Positions 5,702 to 13,167 of a stretch of DNA of 15,000 nt are shown here, piece after piece; within the stretch, counting starts at the first letter, position 1, and the number at the start of each line of letters is the position of its first letter. Source of the DNA: Lentisphaeria bacterium. Its GTDB lineage: Bacteria > Verrucomicrobiota > Lentisphaeria > Oligosphaerales > Oligosphaeraceae. The stretch is from positions 1-15,000 of the forward strand of contig JAEDNB010000030.1 in the NCBI GenBank assembly GCA_016302725.1, in the 5' to 3' direction. The notes below the pieces were generated by a model. That model ran no database searches, was not told where the DNA came from, and was given only the letters and a program-made list of their open reading frames with translations. The position numbers and the translations under genes were made by a program.

Positions 5702-5721
5702 GGCGCCGTCCGGGCGCCGTC
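5702..5721. repeat. Short tandem/inverted GGCGCC repeat at the PBP1C stop codon
   Basis: GGCGCCGTC occurs at 5702-5710 and 5713-5721, an 11-base period. Because GGCGCC is self-complementary, the copies can also form a 6-base hairpin around GTCCG. The second copy overlaps the stop codon (5720-5722). No T-run accompanies it on the minus strand, so any terminator role for the PBP1C transcript is weak. Confidence 0.3.
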
Positions 5722-7891
5722 AGCGGATGCGCAGGGTGATGGACTGGCTTTTCCATCCCTCCCCGCCCCAGAGGGTGAGGCGATAGGCGCCCTTCCCCAG
5801 CGAAAGGGGCTCCCCCGACGGGTGGAGGCCCCGATAGTCCCCATTGACGTAGAGGTGGCATTCCGCGGGCTGGGTCTTGAGAAGGAAGAAGACCTCTTGC
5901 CGGCCGCCCTCCAGGCGGTATTCCCCCGGGGCGGGGGAGAGGATCCGCACAGGCTTCAGCGCCTCCCCCCCTTCCCTGCCGCACCTGGGGCAAAGGGCCA
6001 GCGGCACTCCCTTCACCCCCCATCCCTCCATCCGCTCGCCACACTCCGCCCCCGGCGCAAGCCCGCTCGCCGCACAAAGGGACAGACGTTCCCCAAACGC
6101 CTCCTCCCAGGAGGGCCAGACGGGGGGGGATTGCTGGGAGAGGGCCTGGACCAGGCTGCCCGCCACAGGGGCGGCGGCCGTGGCCCCCACCAGAGCGGGA
6201 GAGGAGGCCCCGCTCTTGTTGCCCAGCCAAACCCCCACCGTCCACTGGGGGGTCACGGCAAAGCACCAGGCGTCCCGGTTCCCATTGGAGGTGCCCGTCT
6301 TCCAGGAAACCGGGAGTTCCCCCGCCCCCGGAAGGGGACGGCGAAGCATTTGCAGAAGCAACTGGCGGCTTCCCTCGTTCCAAAGCCCGGGCTCCGCCCC
6401 TGCCGTATCCTGGCCTGCCTCCTGGAGCCAGGAGAGGCGGGCGGGGGCGCCGGCCAGCCTTGCGTAGGCGGCGGTCAGGGCCAGGAGATTGGAGTCTGTC
6501 CCGCCGATGGCCAGGGAGAGGCCCACCTTGTCCACCAATTCCCCCGGGGAGGCCTTGAGCAGGTTCAGGCGCCAGAGGAGTTGGAGGAAGCGCTCCACCC
6601 CCAGTTGCGCCAGCAGTCGGACTGCCGGGGTGTTCAGGGAATCCGCCAGCGCCTCCCGGGCACTCACCTCCCCCCGGAAGGTGCCATCGAAATTTCCGGG
6701 GCGGTAGTCGGGGAGTTCCAGTGGGGTGTCCAGCAGCCGGGTTTCCGCCACCAGCATTCCCCCGTAGAGCGCCTCTCCATAGAGGAAGGGCTTCCAGGAG
6801 GAGCCTGGGGAGCGCCAGGCCACCGCCCCATTCACCGCCCCATCCCCCGCCCGCAGGAAATCCAGTGTGCCGACGCAGGCGCGCACCCTGCCCGTGGCGT
6901 TCTCCACAACGACCGCCGCCCCGTCGGCGACGCCGGGCAGGCGGTCCACTCCCCAGCGCAGGGCGGCGAGGGCCTGTTCCTGGAGGCGCATGTCCAGGGC
7001 CAGGGGATATTCCCGTCGGCCGGGGTGCGCCTTTTGGGCCAGGCGCAAATAGTGGACATCCGTCATCCTGGGCCAGAGCCGGGTCTGGAACTGCCGGTAT
7101 CGCAGGGGTTCCCGTCGCACCTCTTCCGCCTCCTGGGGGGTCAGGGCTCCGTGGCGCACCAGCAGGTGGAGGACCATCTCCCGTCGCCGCAGGGCCCTTT
7201 CGGGATGCCTGTCCGGCCGGTATCGGTTGGGGCTCTGGGGGAGTCCGGAGAGGAGAATCATCTCGTTCCGGTTCAATTCCCTGGCATGTCGCCCGAAATA
7301 ATATTGGGCGGCCGCCTCGATGCCATAGAGTTTTCCCCCATAGGGGAGCTGGTTGAAATACTCCTCCAGGATTTCCTCCTTGGAATGGGTCCGCTCCCAT
7401 TGGCAGGCAAGCAGGGTCTGGCGGACCTTGTAGCCCAGGCTCCGGCTCCGCCCCGTGCGCATGGTCATCACCTGCATGGTGATGGTGGACCCCCCCGACA
7501 CAATCCGCCTATGCCGGAGAAACTGCCAGAGGGCACGCCCCGCCGCACGCCAGTCCCATCCCCGGTGCTCCCAGAAACGACGGTCCTCCACGGCCAGGAC
7601 AAAACGCACCATCTCCGGCGGAATCTCCCCGTAGGAAAGGGGGAAGTTCCACCGATGGTCCCCCCCCCGCTCCACATGCACCAGGCTCCCGGAGGAATCC
7701 AGGAAGCGGACGGAGGGGGCGTGCAATGCCCGGGCCTGCGGGGGGAGGTCCACCCAGGACACCAGGCACCAGAAGAAGAGGCGTCCGGCCAGGCCCAGCG
7801 CCATCAGCAGCGCCAGGCCACGGAAAAGCCGGCGGAGGGCACGGCGCCGCCACCCCAGGCGGAAGGAAGGCTGGAGACGGGGGAGGAACAA
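5720..7891 (-). CDS. pbpC: Penicillin-binding protein 1C (bifunctional class A PBP)
   Basis: 723 residues. An inner-membrane enzyme that polymerises lipid II (transglycosylase) and cross-links stem peptides (transpeptidase). After a basic start and one membrane segment (about 23-46), the GT51 domain (about 60-230) shows VEDRRFWEHRGWD with catalytic Glu102, and GGSTITMQ (133-140). The transpeptidase domain has all three motifs: SSWK (Ser364, Lys367), SLN (418-420), KTGTS (531-535). A C-terminal beta-rich domain (about 645-723) matches the PBP1C-specific C-terminal family, preceded by four cysteines (606, 617, 634, 637) that might bridge or bind metal. The start appears to be TTG at 7891; no in-frame ATG lies near, and the GGGGAG in the last codons of the upstream gene, 11 bases away, can act as binding site. 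The 8-base gap to the macroglobulin gene implies one operon, matching the pbpC-yfhM pairing known in other Gram-negative bacteria. Confidence 0.95.
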   Translation of the reverse strand: MFLPRLQPSFRLGWRRRALRRLFRGLALLMALGLAGRLFFWCLVSWVDLPPQARALHAPSVRFLDSSGSLVHVERGGDHRWNFPLSYGEIPPEMVRFVLAVEDRRFWEHRGWDWRAAGRALWQFLRHRRIVSGGSTITMQVMTMRTGRSRSLGYKVRQTLLACQWERTHSKEEILEEYFNQLPYGGKLYGIEAAAQYYFGRHARELNRNEMILLSGLPQSPNRYRPDRHPERALRRREMVLHLLVRHGALTPQEAEEVRREPLRYRQFQTRLWPRMTDVHYLRLAQKAHPGRREYPLALDMRLQEQALAALRWGVDRLPGVADGAAVVVENATGRVRACVGTLDFLRAGDGAVNGAVAWRSPGSSWKPFLYGEALYGGMLVAETRLLDTPLELPDYRPGNFDGTFRGEVSAREALADSLNTPAVRLLAQLGVERFLQLLWRLNLLKASPGELVDKVGLSLAIGGTDSNLLALTAAYARLAGAPARLSWLQEAGQDTAGAEPGLWNEGSRQLLLQMLRRPLPGAGELPVSWKTGTSNGNRDAWCFAVTPQWTVGVWLGNKSGASSPALVGATAAAPVAGSLVQALSQQSPPVWPSWEEAFGERLSLCAASGLAPGAECGERMEGWGVKGVPLALCPRCGREGGEALKPVRILSPAPGEYRLEGGRQEVFFLLKTQPAECHLYVNGDYRGLHPSGEPLSLGKGAYRLTLWGGEGWKSQSITLRIR

Positions 7892-7899
7892 GACGCCGG

Positions 7900-10800
7900 C
7901 TACTCCCCTTCCACCACCAGGCGCCCCTGCCCCGCCGGCTCCAGCGCCCGCAGGGAGGGACGATACATGGACTCCACCGCCGCCGGCGGCACGCCGTATT
8001 CGCCGGCGGAGACCACCCGTACCCGATAGGAGACCGTGAGGTCGCCGTCAGCGGCCTCCCCGAAGCCCAGGAAGCGGTCGTAGCGCCGTTCCATGCGGCG
8101 CAGGCGCATCCCCTGGCTCCGCTCCTGCTTTCCCTCCCAAAGCCGGCTGGAAGTCAGCAACTGCTCATCCTCGATCTGGAAGGCGCCGGGCAGAAGGTCG
8201 CAGAGGACATACGTGCCCACCTGGGGATCCAGGATTTGCACCCGCAGGCGCACCTGGATGCGCTGGCCGGTGCGGAAGGCGGTGACGGGATTCCCCTGCT
8301 CGTCCAGATACTCCCGATGGATGGCGATTCCCCGGGAGAAGGGCTCCGCCTCGGCCACCGTCCGCTCCCGCACGGCCACCCGAACCGGCACCTCCCCCCC
8401 ATTCCGGAGGAGATATTTGCCGGGGCGTTCCAGGGAGAGGGGGCGGTGGAGCGTCTCCCCTTCCGCGGGGGAGGCACTGTCCAGGGAGCGCCATTCCAGG
8501 GTGAACTCTCCCTGGGGCTGTTCCTGGAGCGCGGCGGACAGGCCCAGGGCCGCCCAGGCATTCTCCTGGGTGTTGCCCCAATGCCCCTCCTCGTTCCTGG
8601 CATTGAGGAGTTCCTCCGCCAGGCGGGAGACCTGGGGATGCCCGGGCACCGTCTGGCAGAGGAGCCAGGCGGCCATTCCCTGGCGGCGCAGGGCGGAATC
8701 CAGCCCCGGGTAATGGCCATCCCGGCTCATCCAGCCGCCGGGCTGGCCCAGGGCCTTTTCCAGGAGCGCCATGCCCTGGGCAGCCTGCCCGCCCTTCATC
8801 AGGGCCACCGCCTTCAGGAGCCTCCCGAAGGCGTCGCATTTTTCGTCAGGCAGGAGTTGTCCATAGGCGGCGACGCTTCGTGGCTCGGCCCAGGCCAGGG
8901 CCAGGAGGGCCATTGCCCGGCTTCCCGGCTCCCCGCCGGTCTGGTTCAAGAGGGTCTTCAGGTTGTCCACAATCTGTCGCCGCCAGGCCTTGTCCAGGGG
9001 ATATCCCGCCTTTTCCGCCTCCAGCAGGAAGAGGTAGGCATACAGGGACCCCTCCTCCCAGACCTCCCTGCCGCCGGACCACTGGGAAAGCCATCCGCCG
9101 CGGCAGCGCTTGGTGGAGAGGTCCAGGAGCGCCCCCTGGAGCCGCTGGACGGCGGCGCGGGCGTAGTGGGAGGGAATCATCCCCTTCTCCGCCAGTTTCT
9201 CCGCCCCCAGCAGGGGGAAGGCGACGGAGGTGACCTGCTCCAGGCAGCCATAGGGGTAGTCCCCCAGCCACTTCAGCCCCCCTGCAATGGCCAGGGCGGC
9301 CGTGCCGGCCTCCAGGCTCCCCCCCTGCCCCACGGAAAACTCCCGGCTCTCTCCGGGGGCGAGGACATGGGTGCGGACCACTTCCCGGGTAGGGGCGGCC
9401 TCCCGCACCGTGAGAAGGAACGTCTCCGTCTCCTGCGCCTCCCCCAGGGTGGCCGACACCCGGAGGGACAGGCTCCCCGCCCGGGAGGCGGTGCGCACGC
9501 GCAGGGGCACGCGGACGCTTTCGCCCTGCCCCAAATCCACCTCGCCCGCCCCGGGGGAGAGGAGGCTTCCCCCCTCCACTTCGGCCTTCCAGCGGGCCCG
9601 TCCCGCCGGGAGTCGATGGTTGTCCATCTGGAGCACGATTTCCGCCTCATCCCCCGGGGCGGCCACCCGGGGTCCGTGGAGCAGCAGGGTCATGTCCCGT
9701 CGCAGGACCACCTGCGCCTCCCCCTTTCCCAGGACACGCTCCCCCGCCGCCACGGCCATGAGCCGGAGAAGGCCCACGTGCTCCGGCATGGCGACCTCCA
9801 GCCGGGCCACGCCATCCTCCGGCACGGAGACGGTCCCCAGGTGCACCCGGGCGACCTTCCGGGCGTTTTTCTCCAGGGGGGCGCCGAATTTCGCCGCCAA
9901 TGCGGCGCCGCCGCCGATGCGTTCCGTGCCGGCGTTCAGGATGGGATAGAGCAAGGCGTAACTATGGAAGAGCATGGGGGGTTCCCCTGCGGTCCCATGG
10001 AAGAAGGCGAAGGGATCCGGCGTGGCATATCCCGTCAGGGCCAGGGCGCCCTCTTCCACGCCCCAGACCACGGCCTCACCCGCCACGGGCTTTCCCTGGG
10101 CATCGGCAAGGCGCAGGGAAAGCTGCGCCTTTTCCCCGGGGCGGCTCTCCTGGGGAGCCTCCAGGAGCACGCGCATGCGGCGGGCATCCTGGCTCACCGG
10201 GATCTCCGCCAGTCCCTGGTAGAGCTGGGGGTCCTCCTGGCGGGATTCCCGGGAGGCCACGGTGACGCAGGCATGCCACTTCGACCGGAGCAGCCCTGGG
10301 GGGATGGCCACTTCCACCCGGTTCTCCCCGGCCTTCACGGGGAAGGTCCGGCTTTCCCCCAGGGAGTCCCCTCCCGTGACCACCATCCCCTCCCCCGGCT
10401 TCTCGCAGTGGAAGGCAAGGGTCGCCACCTGTCCGGGCAGATACTCCGGCTGGTCCAGGGCGAAGACCAGGGCGCGGGGATCCCGGAGGCGCCTTCCCTC
10501 ACCCGCCCCATGCCAGAACTCCATCTGCAGGCGTCCCCTTCCCTGGGCGTCCCGCACTTCCAGCCGGTAGGAGCCGGGCGTCATGGAGTCCGGGAAGAGA
10601 AGCCAGCCCCCCTGCAAGGCGACCTCCCCCTGGTGCGCCAGGGCCTCGTGCTGCTCCCACTCCCGGGAGAGGCTGCCGTCCCTCTGGGTGCGCAGGACAT
10701 ACCTCCACTCCAGCCGGAAGAGGGAATAGGAGAGGCCGCGCCCCTCCACGGGGAGTTCCCTCCCCTCCGGCGAGACCGCCGCCAGGCGCAAGGCGCAGCG

Positions 10801-12684
10801 CCCGGAGGGGTGGTCTCCCTTCCAGCCGCCCAGGTAGTAGTCGGCATAGTGGCATCGCACCACCGTCCCTGCGGAGATGGGCGGCATTCCCCCGCCCGGC
10901 AGGCAGGTGGCCTCCACCAGGAAATCCACAGGCCTGCCCACAAAGTCACGGGTGTCCTCCAGGGGCGTTTCCAGGGCGTAGCCGCCCTCCCCGTCCAATT
11001 TGGCGGAAAGCCTTCGGCGGAATGTCGTCTGGGGGCCGCCGGGGAAGCCGAAGGAGAAGTCGTCGAAGCCCCGGGGATGGAACTCCCCGTCCGTCCCCTG
11101 GAGGGAGAGGGTGCACTCCCGTCCCGTCAGCGGCGTCCCGAAATAGTACTGCGCGCGTCCCCGCAGGGCCAGGGCGGCGCCCCCCCGCACGCCCTCCCCT
11201 TCCAAGGTCAGGTGGAGTTGCTGGGGCAGCGCCTCGCTGACCAGGAAACTCTCCTCCCCCAGCACATTCCCCTCCGTCCCGGGGAAATGGAGTCGCACCA
11301 CATAGCGTCCCAGGGGCGCCTGGGGGGAGAGTGTCCACTCCACCTGGCAGAAGCCCTCCCTGTCCGTCTGGGCGGGCTTTGTCTCCACCGCCTTCCCCCG
11401 GCAGTCCACCAGGGTGAACTCCACGGGCACCCCGGGAGTGGCGCGCCCCCCCTCCTTCCGGAGCAGGGCATGGAAACGAAGGGAATCCCCGGGCCGGCAC
11501 AGCCCCCGGTCGCCAAAGAGGAATCCCCGGAGGCCCTCCTCGCCCCGGGGCAGTTCCCCCAGTTCACAGTAGGCCATGTCCTCCCCCTGGCGCACGACGA
11601 CATACCGGGGGCGGTCCGCCTGGTCCACCATGGGGGGGACCAGAATCCGGGCAATGCCCTGCCCGTCCGTGGACCCCTGCTCCAGCAATTGCCGCTTTTC
11701 GCTCCAGAGCTGCACCTCCGCCTGGGGGACGGAACGGCCATCCACCAGGGAGCGCACGCCCACCACCACCTCATGGGCAAAGGCGGTGACCGTCAACCCC
11801 AGGTCGGAGACCAGCACCATCCTTCCGCTGCGGTTCCAGTAGTTCTCCGCCTTGCTGTCCCGAATGACCACGGAGTAGACTCCCGGGCGGCGGGGAATCC
11901 CCACCTTCTCCAGCTCCAGGGAGATTCCCTGGGGGACATTTTCCTCGCCCTCCACGGCGAACTCCTCCGTGGCCACGCACCGGGACAGGGAAGGGTCATA
12001 GGGCCGGTGCAGGAAAGCCAGGAACTGGTTGGGATAGGGGGCATAGACCTGGACCCGCAGCCTGCCCTGGAGATTCTCCACGGCCAGGGGAAGGTTCCAG
12101 AAGGGGGAGGAAAGGGGGAACTGGGAGCCCGCGGTGCGGAAATTCGCCTTGGCGGAATGCCGGGGAGTCTCCAGCACCCCCACCGCCTCCGCCCCCCCAT
12201 GCTGGATGCGGATGGTGTAAAGGCTGCTGGGCTTGAACTCCCCCACCAGGTAGAGCCAGCCCCCCCCGAAGTCCATCACCTCCAGGGGAGACGGCAAAGG
12301 CGGCTCCACCAGGACGCCCCCCGCCCCAATCCCCGGGACCTCCCGGGACAGCTGGAGGTTGACCCCGCGCCCGTCATCCTCCGCCTCCATCCGCTGAATC
12401 ACAAACGGCACGGAGGGCGGAACGGCCTTCTCCACATCCTTGCCGCCCTCCTTCGCCACACGGTCCGGGACAGGCTCCCCCACCGCAGGGGCAGGCGTCG
12501 CCCCCCCCCCGGAAACGGCCGCCGCCTGCTCCACCACGGGGACGGAGTCCCCTTCCTGCGCCGCCAAAAGGGCCTCCCGCCCCCGAATCTGCCCCAGGCG
12601 CCTCCAAAAGAGGAGATTGCCCGCCAGGGAAAGGAACAACACAAACACCACAGCGCCCCAAAGGCAGCGCATTCCACGACTCAT
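7900..12684 (-). CDS. Bacterial alpha-2-macroglobulin-like protein with thioester (YfhM type)
   Basis: 1594 residues, close to Escherichia coli YfhM (about 1650). Bacterial homologues trap attacking proteases in the periplasm by cleavage of a bait region and covalent capture through a thioester. The intact motif CLEQ (Cys1147-Gln1150; bases 9235-9246) lies in the usual context YPYGCLEQVTS. An upstream segment reads VEEGALALTGYATPDPFAFFHG, the conserved A2M strand before the bait/linker. LRRDMTLLLHGPRVAAPGDE (about 990) marks the A2M domain; helical thioester-domain repeats run to about 1400, and a beta-rich C-terminus follows. The N-terminus (residues 9-28, WGAVVFVLFLSLAGNLLFW) is a membrane segment with no lipobox cysteine, then an Ala/Pro/Gly-rich linker to about residue 90. 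The start at 12684 is chosen for GGGAGG (12694-12699) 9 bases upstream; a GTG at 12765 would add 27 residues. It probably shares a transcript with pbpC. Confidence 0.94.
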   Translation of the reverse strand: MSRGMRCLWGAVVFVLFLSLAGNLLFWRRLGQIRGREALLAAQEGDSVPVVEQAAAVSGGGATPAPAVGEPVPDRVAKEGGKDVEKAVPPSVPFVIQRMEAEDDGRGVNLQLSREVPGIGAGGVLVEPPLPSPLEVMDFGGGWLYLVGEFKPSSLYTIRIQHGGAEAVGVLETPRHSAKANFRTAGSQFPLSSPFWNLPLAVENLQGRLRVQVYAPYPNQFLAFLHRPYDPSLSRCVATEEFAVEGEENVPQGISLELEKVGIPRRPGVYSVVIRDSKAENYWNRSGRMVLVSDLGLTVTAFAHEVVVGVRSLVDGRSVPQAEVQLWSEKRQLLEQGSTDGQGIARILVPPMVDQADRPRYVVVRQGEDMAYCELGELPRGEEGLRGFLFGDRGLCRPGDSLRFHALLRKEGGRATPGVPVEFTLVDCRGKAVETKPAQTDREGFCQVEWTLSPQAPLGRYVVRLHFPGTEGNVLGEESFLVSEALPQQLHLTLEGEGVRGGAALALRGRAQYYFGTPLTGRECTLSLQGTDGEFHPRGFDDFSFGFPGGPQTTFRRRLSAKLDGEGGYALETPLEDTRDFVGRPVDFLVEATCLPGGGMPPISAGTVVRCHYADYYLGGWKGDHPSGRCALRLAAVSPEGRELPVEGRGLSYSLFRLEWRYVLRTQRDGSLSREWEQHEALAHQGEVALQGGWLLFPDSMTPGSYRLEVRDAQGRGRLQMEFWHGAGEGRRLRDPRALVFALDQPEYLPGQVATLAFHCEKPGEGMVVTGGDSLGESRTFPVKAGENRVEVAIPPGLLRSKWHACVTVASRESRQEDPQLYQGLAEIPVSQDARRMRVLLEAPQESRPGEKAQLSLRLADAQGKPVAGEAVVWGVEEGALALTGYATPDPFAFFHGTAGEPPMLFHSYALLYPILNAGTERIGGGAALAAKFGAPLEKNARKVARVHLGTVSVPEDGVARLEVAMPEHVGLLRLMAVAAGERVLGKGEAQVVLRRDMTLLLHGPRVAAPGDEAEIVLQMDNHRLPAGRARWKAEVEGGSLLSPGAGEVDLGQGESVRVPLRVRTASRAGSLSLRVSATLGEAQETETFLLTVREAAPTREVVRTHVLAPGESREFSVGQGGSLEAGTAALAIAGGLKWLGDYPYGCLEQVTSVAFPLLGAEKLAEKGMIPSHYARAAVQRLQGALLDLSTKRCRGGWLSQWSGGREVWEEGSLYAYLFLLEAEKAGYPLDKAWRRQIVDNLKTLLNQTGGEPGSRAMALLALAWAEPRSVAAYGQLLPDEKCDAFGRLLKAVALMKGGQAAQGMALLEKALGQPGGWMSRDGHYPGLDSALRRQGMAAWLLCQTVPGHPQVSRLAEELLNARNEEGHWGNTQENAWAALGLSAALQEQPQGEFTLEWRSLDSASPAEGETLHRPLSLERPGKYLLRNGGEVPVRVAVRERTVAEAEPFSRGIAIHREYLDEQGNPVTAFRTGQRIQVRLRVQILDPQVGTYVLCDLLPGAFQIEDEQLLTSSRLWEGKQERSQGMRLRRMERRYDRFLGFGEAADGDLTVSYRVRVVSAGEYGVPPAAVESMYRPSLRALEPAGQGRLVVEGE

Positions 12685-12908
12685 CTTCCCGATCCTCCCG
12701 AAAAACCCCTGAATCCCAAACGCACCCACCCTGGTCGAGAAGAAGAACAAACGGAGGAGACACACCCTCCTTCAGCCCCCCAGGAGCCCGGCTCCCCTTC
12801 TCCCGCGGGCCACCCCGCAACGGGATGCGCCTGGACACGGTTCCGAAACAACTACACCGCAGAGACACCGTCCCCGCCCATCCATACAACCACAACGGTC
12901 GCCGGACA

Positions 12909-12939
12909 AATATATACGCCCCGCCCCACCCCTCGTTCC
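12909..12939 (-). promoter_or_regulatory. Promoter candidate for the A2M-pbpC operon (ECF-sigma-like)
   Basis: On the minus strand GGAAC (12939-12935), exactly 16 bases, then CGTATATATT (12918-12909). An AAC-type -35 followed by N16 and CGTA resembles promoters read by extracytoplasmic-function sigma factors such as Bacillus SigW. The AT-rich TATATT inside a GC-rich region could also be an ordinary -10, but the -35 then fits sigma-70 poorly. Transcription would start near 12902, leaving a leader of about 218 bases. Envelope-stress control would suit the operon, but that is inference. Confidence 0.4.
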
Positions 12940-12951
12940 GGGAAAACCGGG

Positions 12952-12965
12952 TTTTTCCGGAAAAA
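12952..12965. repeat. 14-base palindrome upstream of the A2M promoter candidate
   Basis: TTTTTCCGGAAAAA is a perfect palindrome 12 bases upstream of the GGAAC element. It lies in a patch where TTCCGG recurs three times (12936, 12955, 12986) and GGGAAAACC twice (12940, 12974). This could be an operator or activator array for the macroglobulin operon; no regulator gene is in view. Confidence 0.4.
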
Positions 12966-12993
12966 TTCCCCACGGGAAAACCCCATTCCGGGG

Positions 12994-13035
12994 AAAAGCA
13001 GAAAGGCCGCGCCATGGCGGCCATGGCACGGCCTT
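12994..13035 (-). terminator. Intrinsic terminator of the pyruvate:ferredoxin oxidoreductase gene
   Basis: On the minus-strand transcript, AAGGCCG-U-GCCAUGG, loop CCG, CCAUGGC-G-CGGCC forms a long stem (13005-13033, further extended by AA/UU), followed by UUUCUGCUUUU (13004-12994). The single non-Watson-Crick position is a G-U wobble on the minus transcript but a C-A mismatch on the plus transcript, which supports function on the minus strand. It lies about 135 bases past the stop codon. Confidence 0.8.
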
Positions 13036-13063
13036 CCGCGGGCCTCCCTGGGGAGCCGGGGAG

Positions 13064-13153
13064 GGCGTCCCCCCATGGCGGGGGAGGCGTCCCCGGGCCT
13101 CCGGGGAAGCGGAGGGGCGCCCCCGCCGCCCTGCAGGGGCAGGAGGGGGCGCC
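13064..13153. other. Cluster of GC-rich inverted repeats in the PFOR 3' untranslated region
   Basis: Three elements lie between the stop codon and the terminator. GGCGCCCCC (13116-13124) pairs with GGGGGCGCC (13145-13153) and encloses the palindrome CCCTGCAGGG (13129-13138). CCCCGG (13091-13096) pairs with CCGGGG (13101-13106). A C-run (13069-13074) pairs with GGGGG (13080-13084). GGCGTCCCC is also directly repeated at 13064 and 13086. None has a T-run. Confidence 0.5.
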
Positions 13154-13167
13154 GGAATGCGGGTGGA

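Larger units (their letters stand above)
12685..13167. other. 483-base intergenic region between A2M and PFOR genes
   Basis: No gene is supported here. From right to left, as transcribed on the minus strand, it holds GC-rich inverted repeats after the PFOR stop (13064-13153), the PFOR terminator (12994-13035), a stretch of TTCCGG/GGAAAA repeats with a 14-base palindrome (12936-12991), an AT-rich promoter candidate (12909-12939), and a ~220-base leader of the macroglobulin gene. Short frames inside it have low-complexity Pro/Gly/Arg products. Confidence 0.7.

Noticed and set aside
5678..8029. 783-codon open frame on the plus strand
   Set aside because: It is the complement of pbpC, whose catalytic motifs are all intact. 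The product is low-complexity with no family signature.
12684..12765. Upstream GTG start for the macroglobulin gene
   Set aside because: No ribosome binding site is evident at 12765, while GGGAGG stands 9 bases before the ATG at 12684, which opens directly onto the membrane segment.
13005..13033. GCCATGGC repeats as restriction-site-like or CRISPR-like repeats
   Set aside because: The two copies are the arms of one terminator hairpin. There is no spacer-repeat periodicity.
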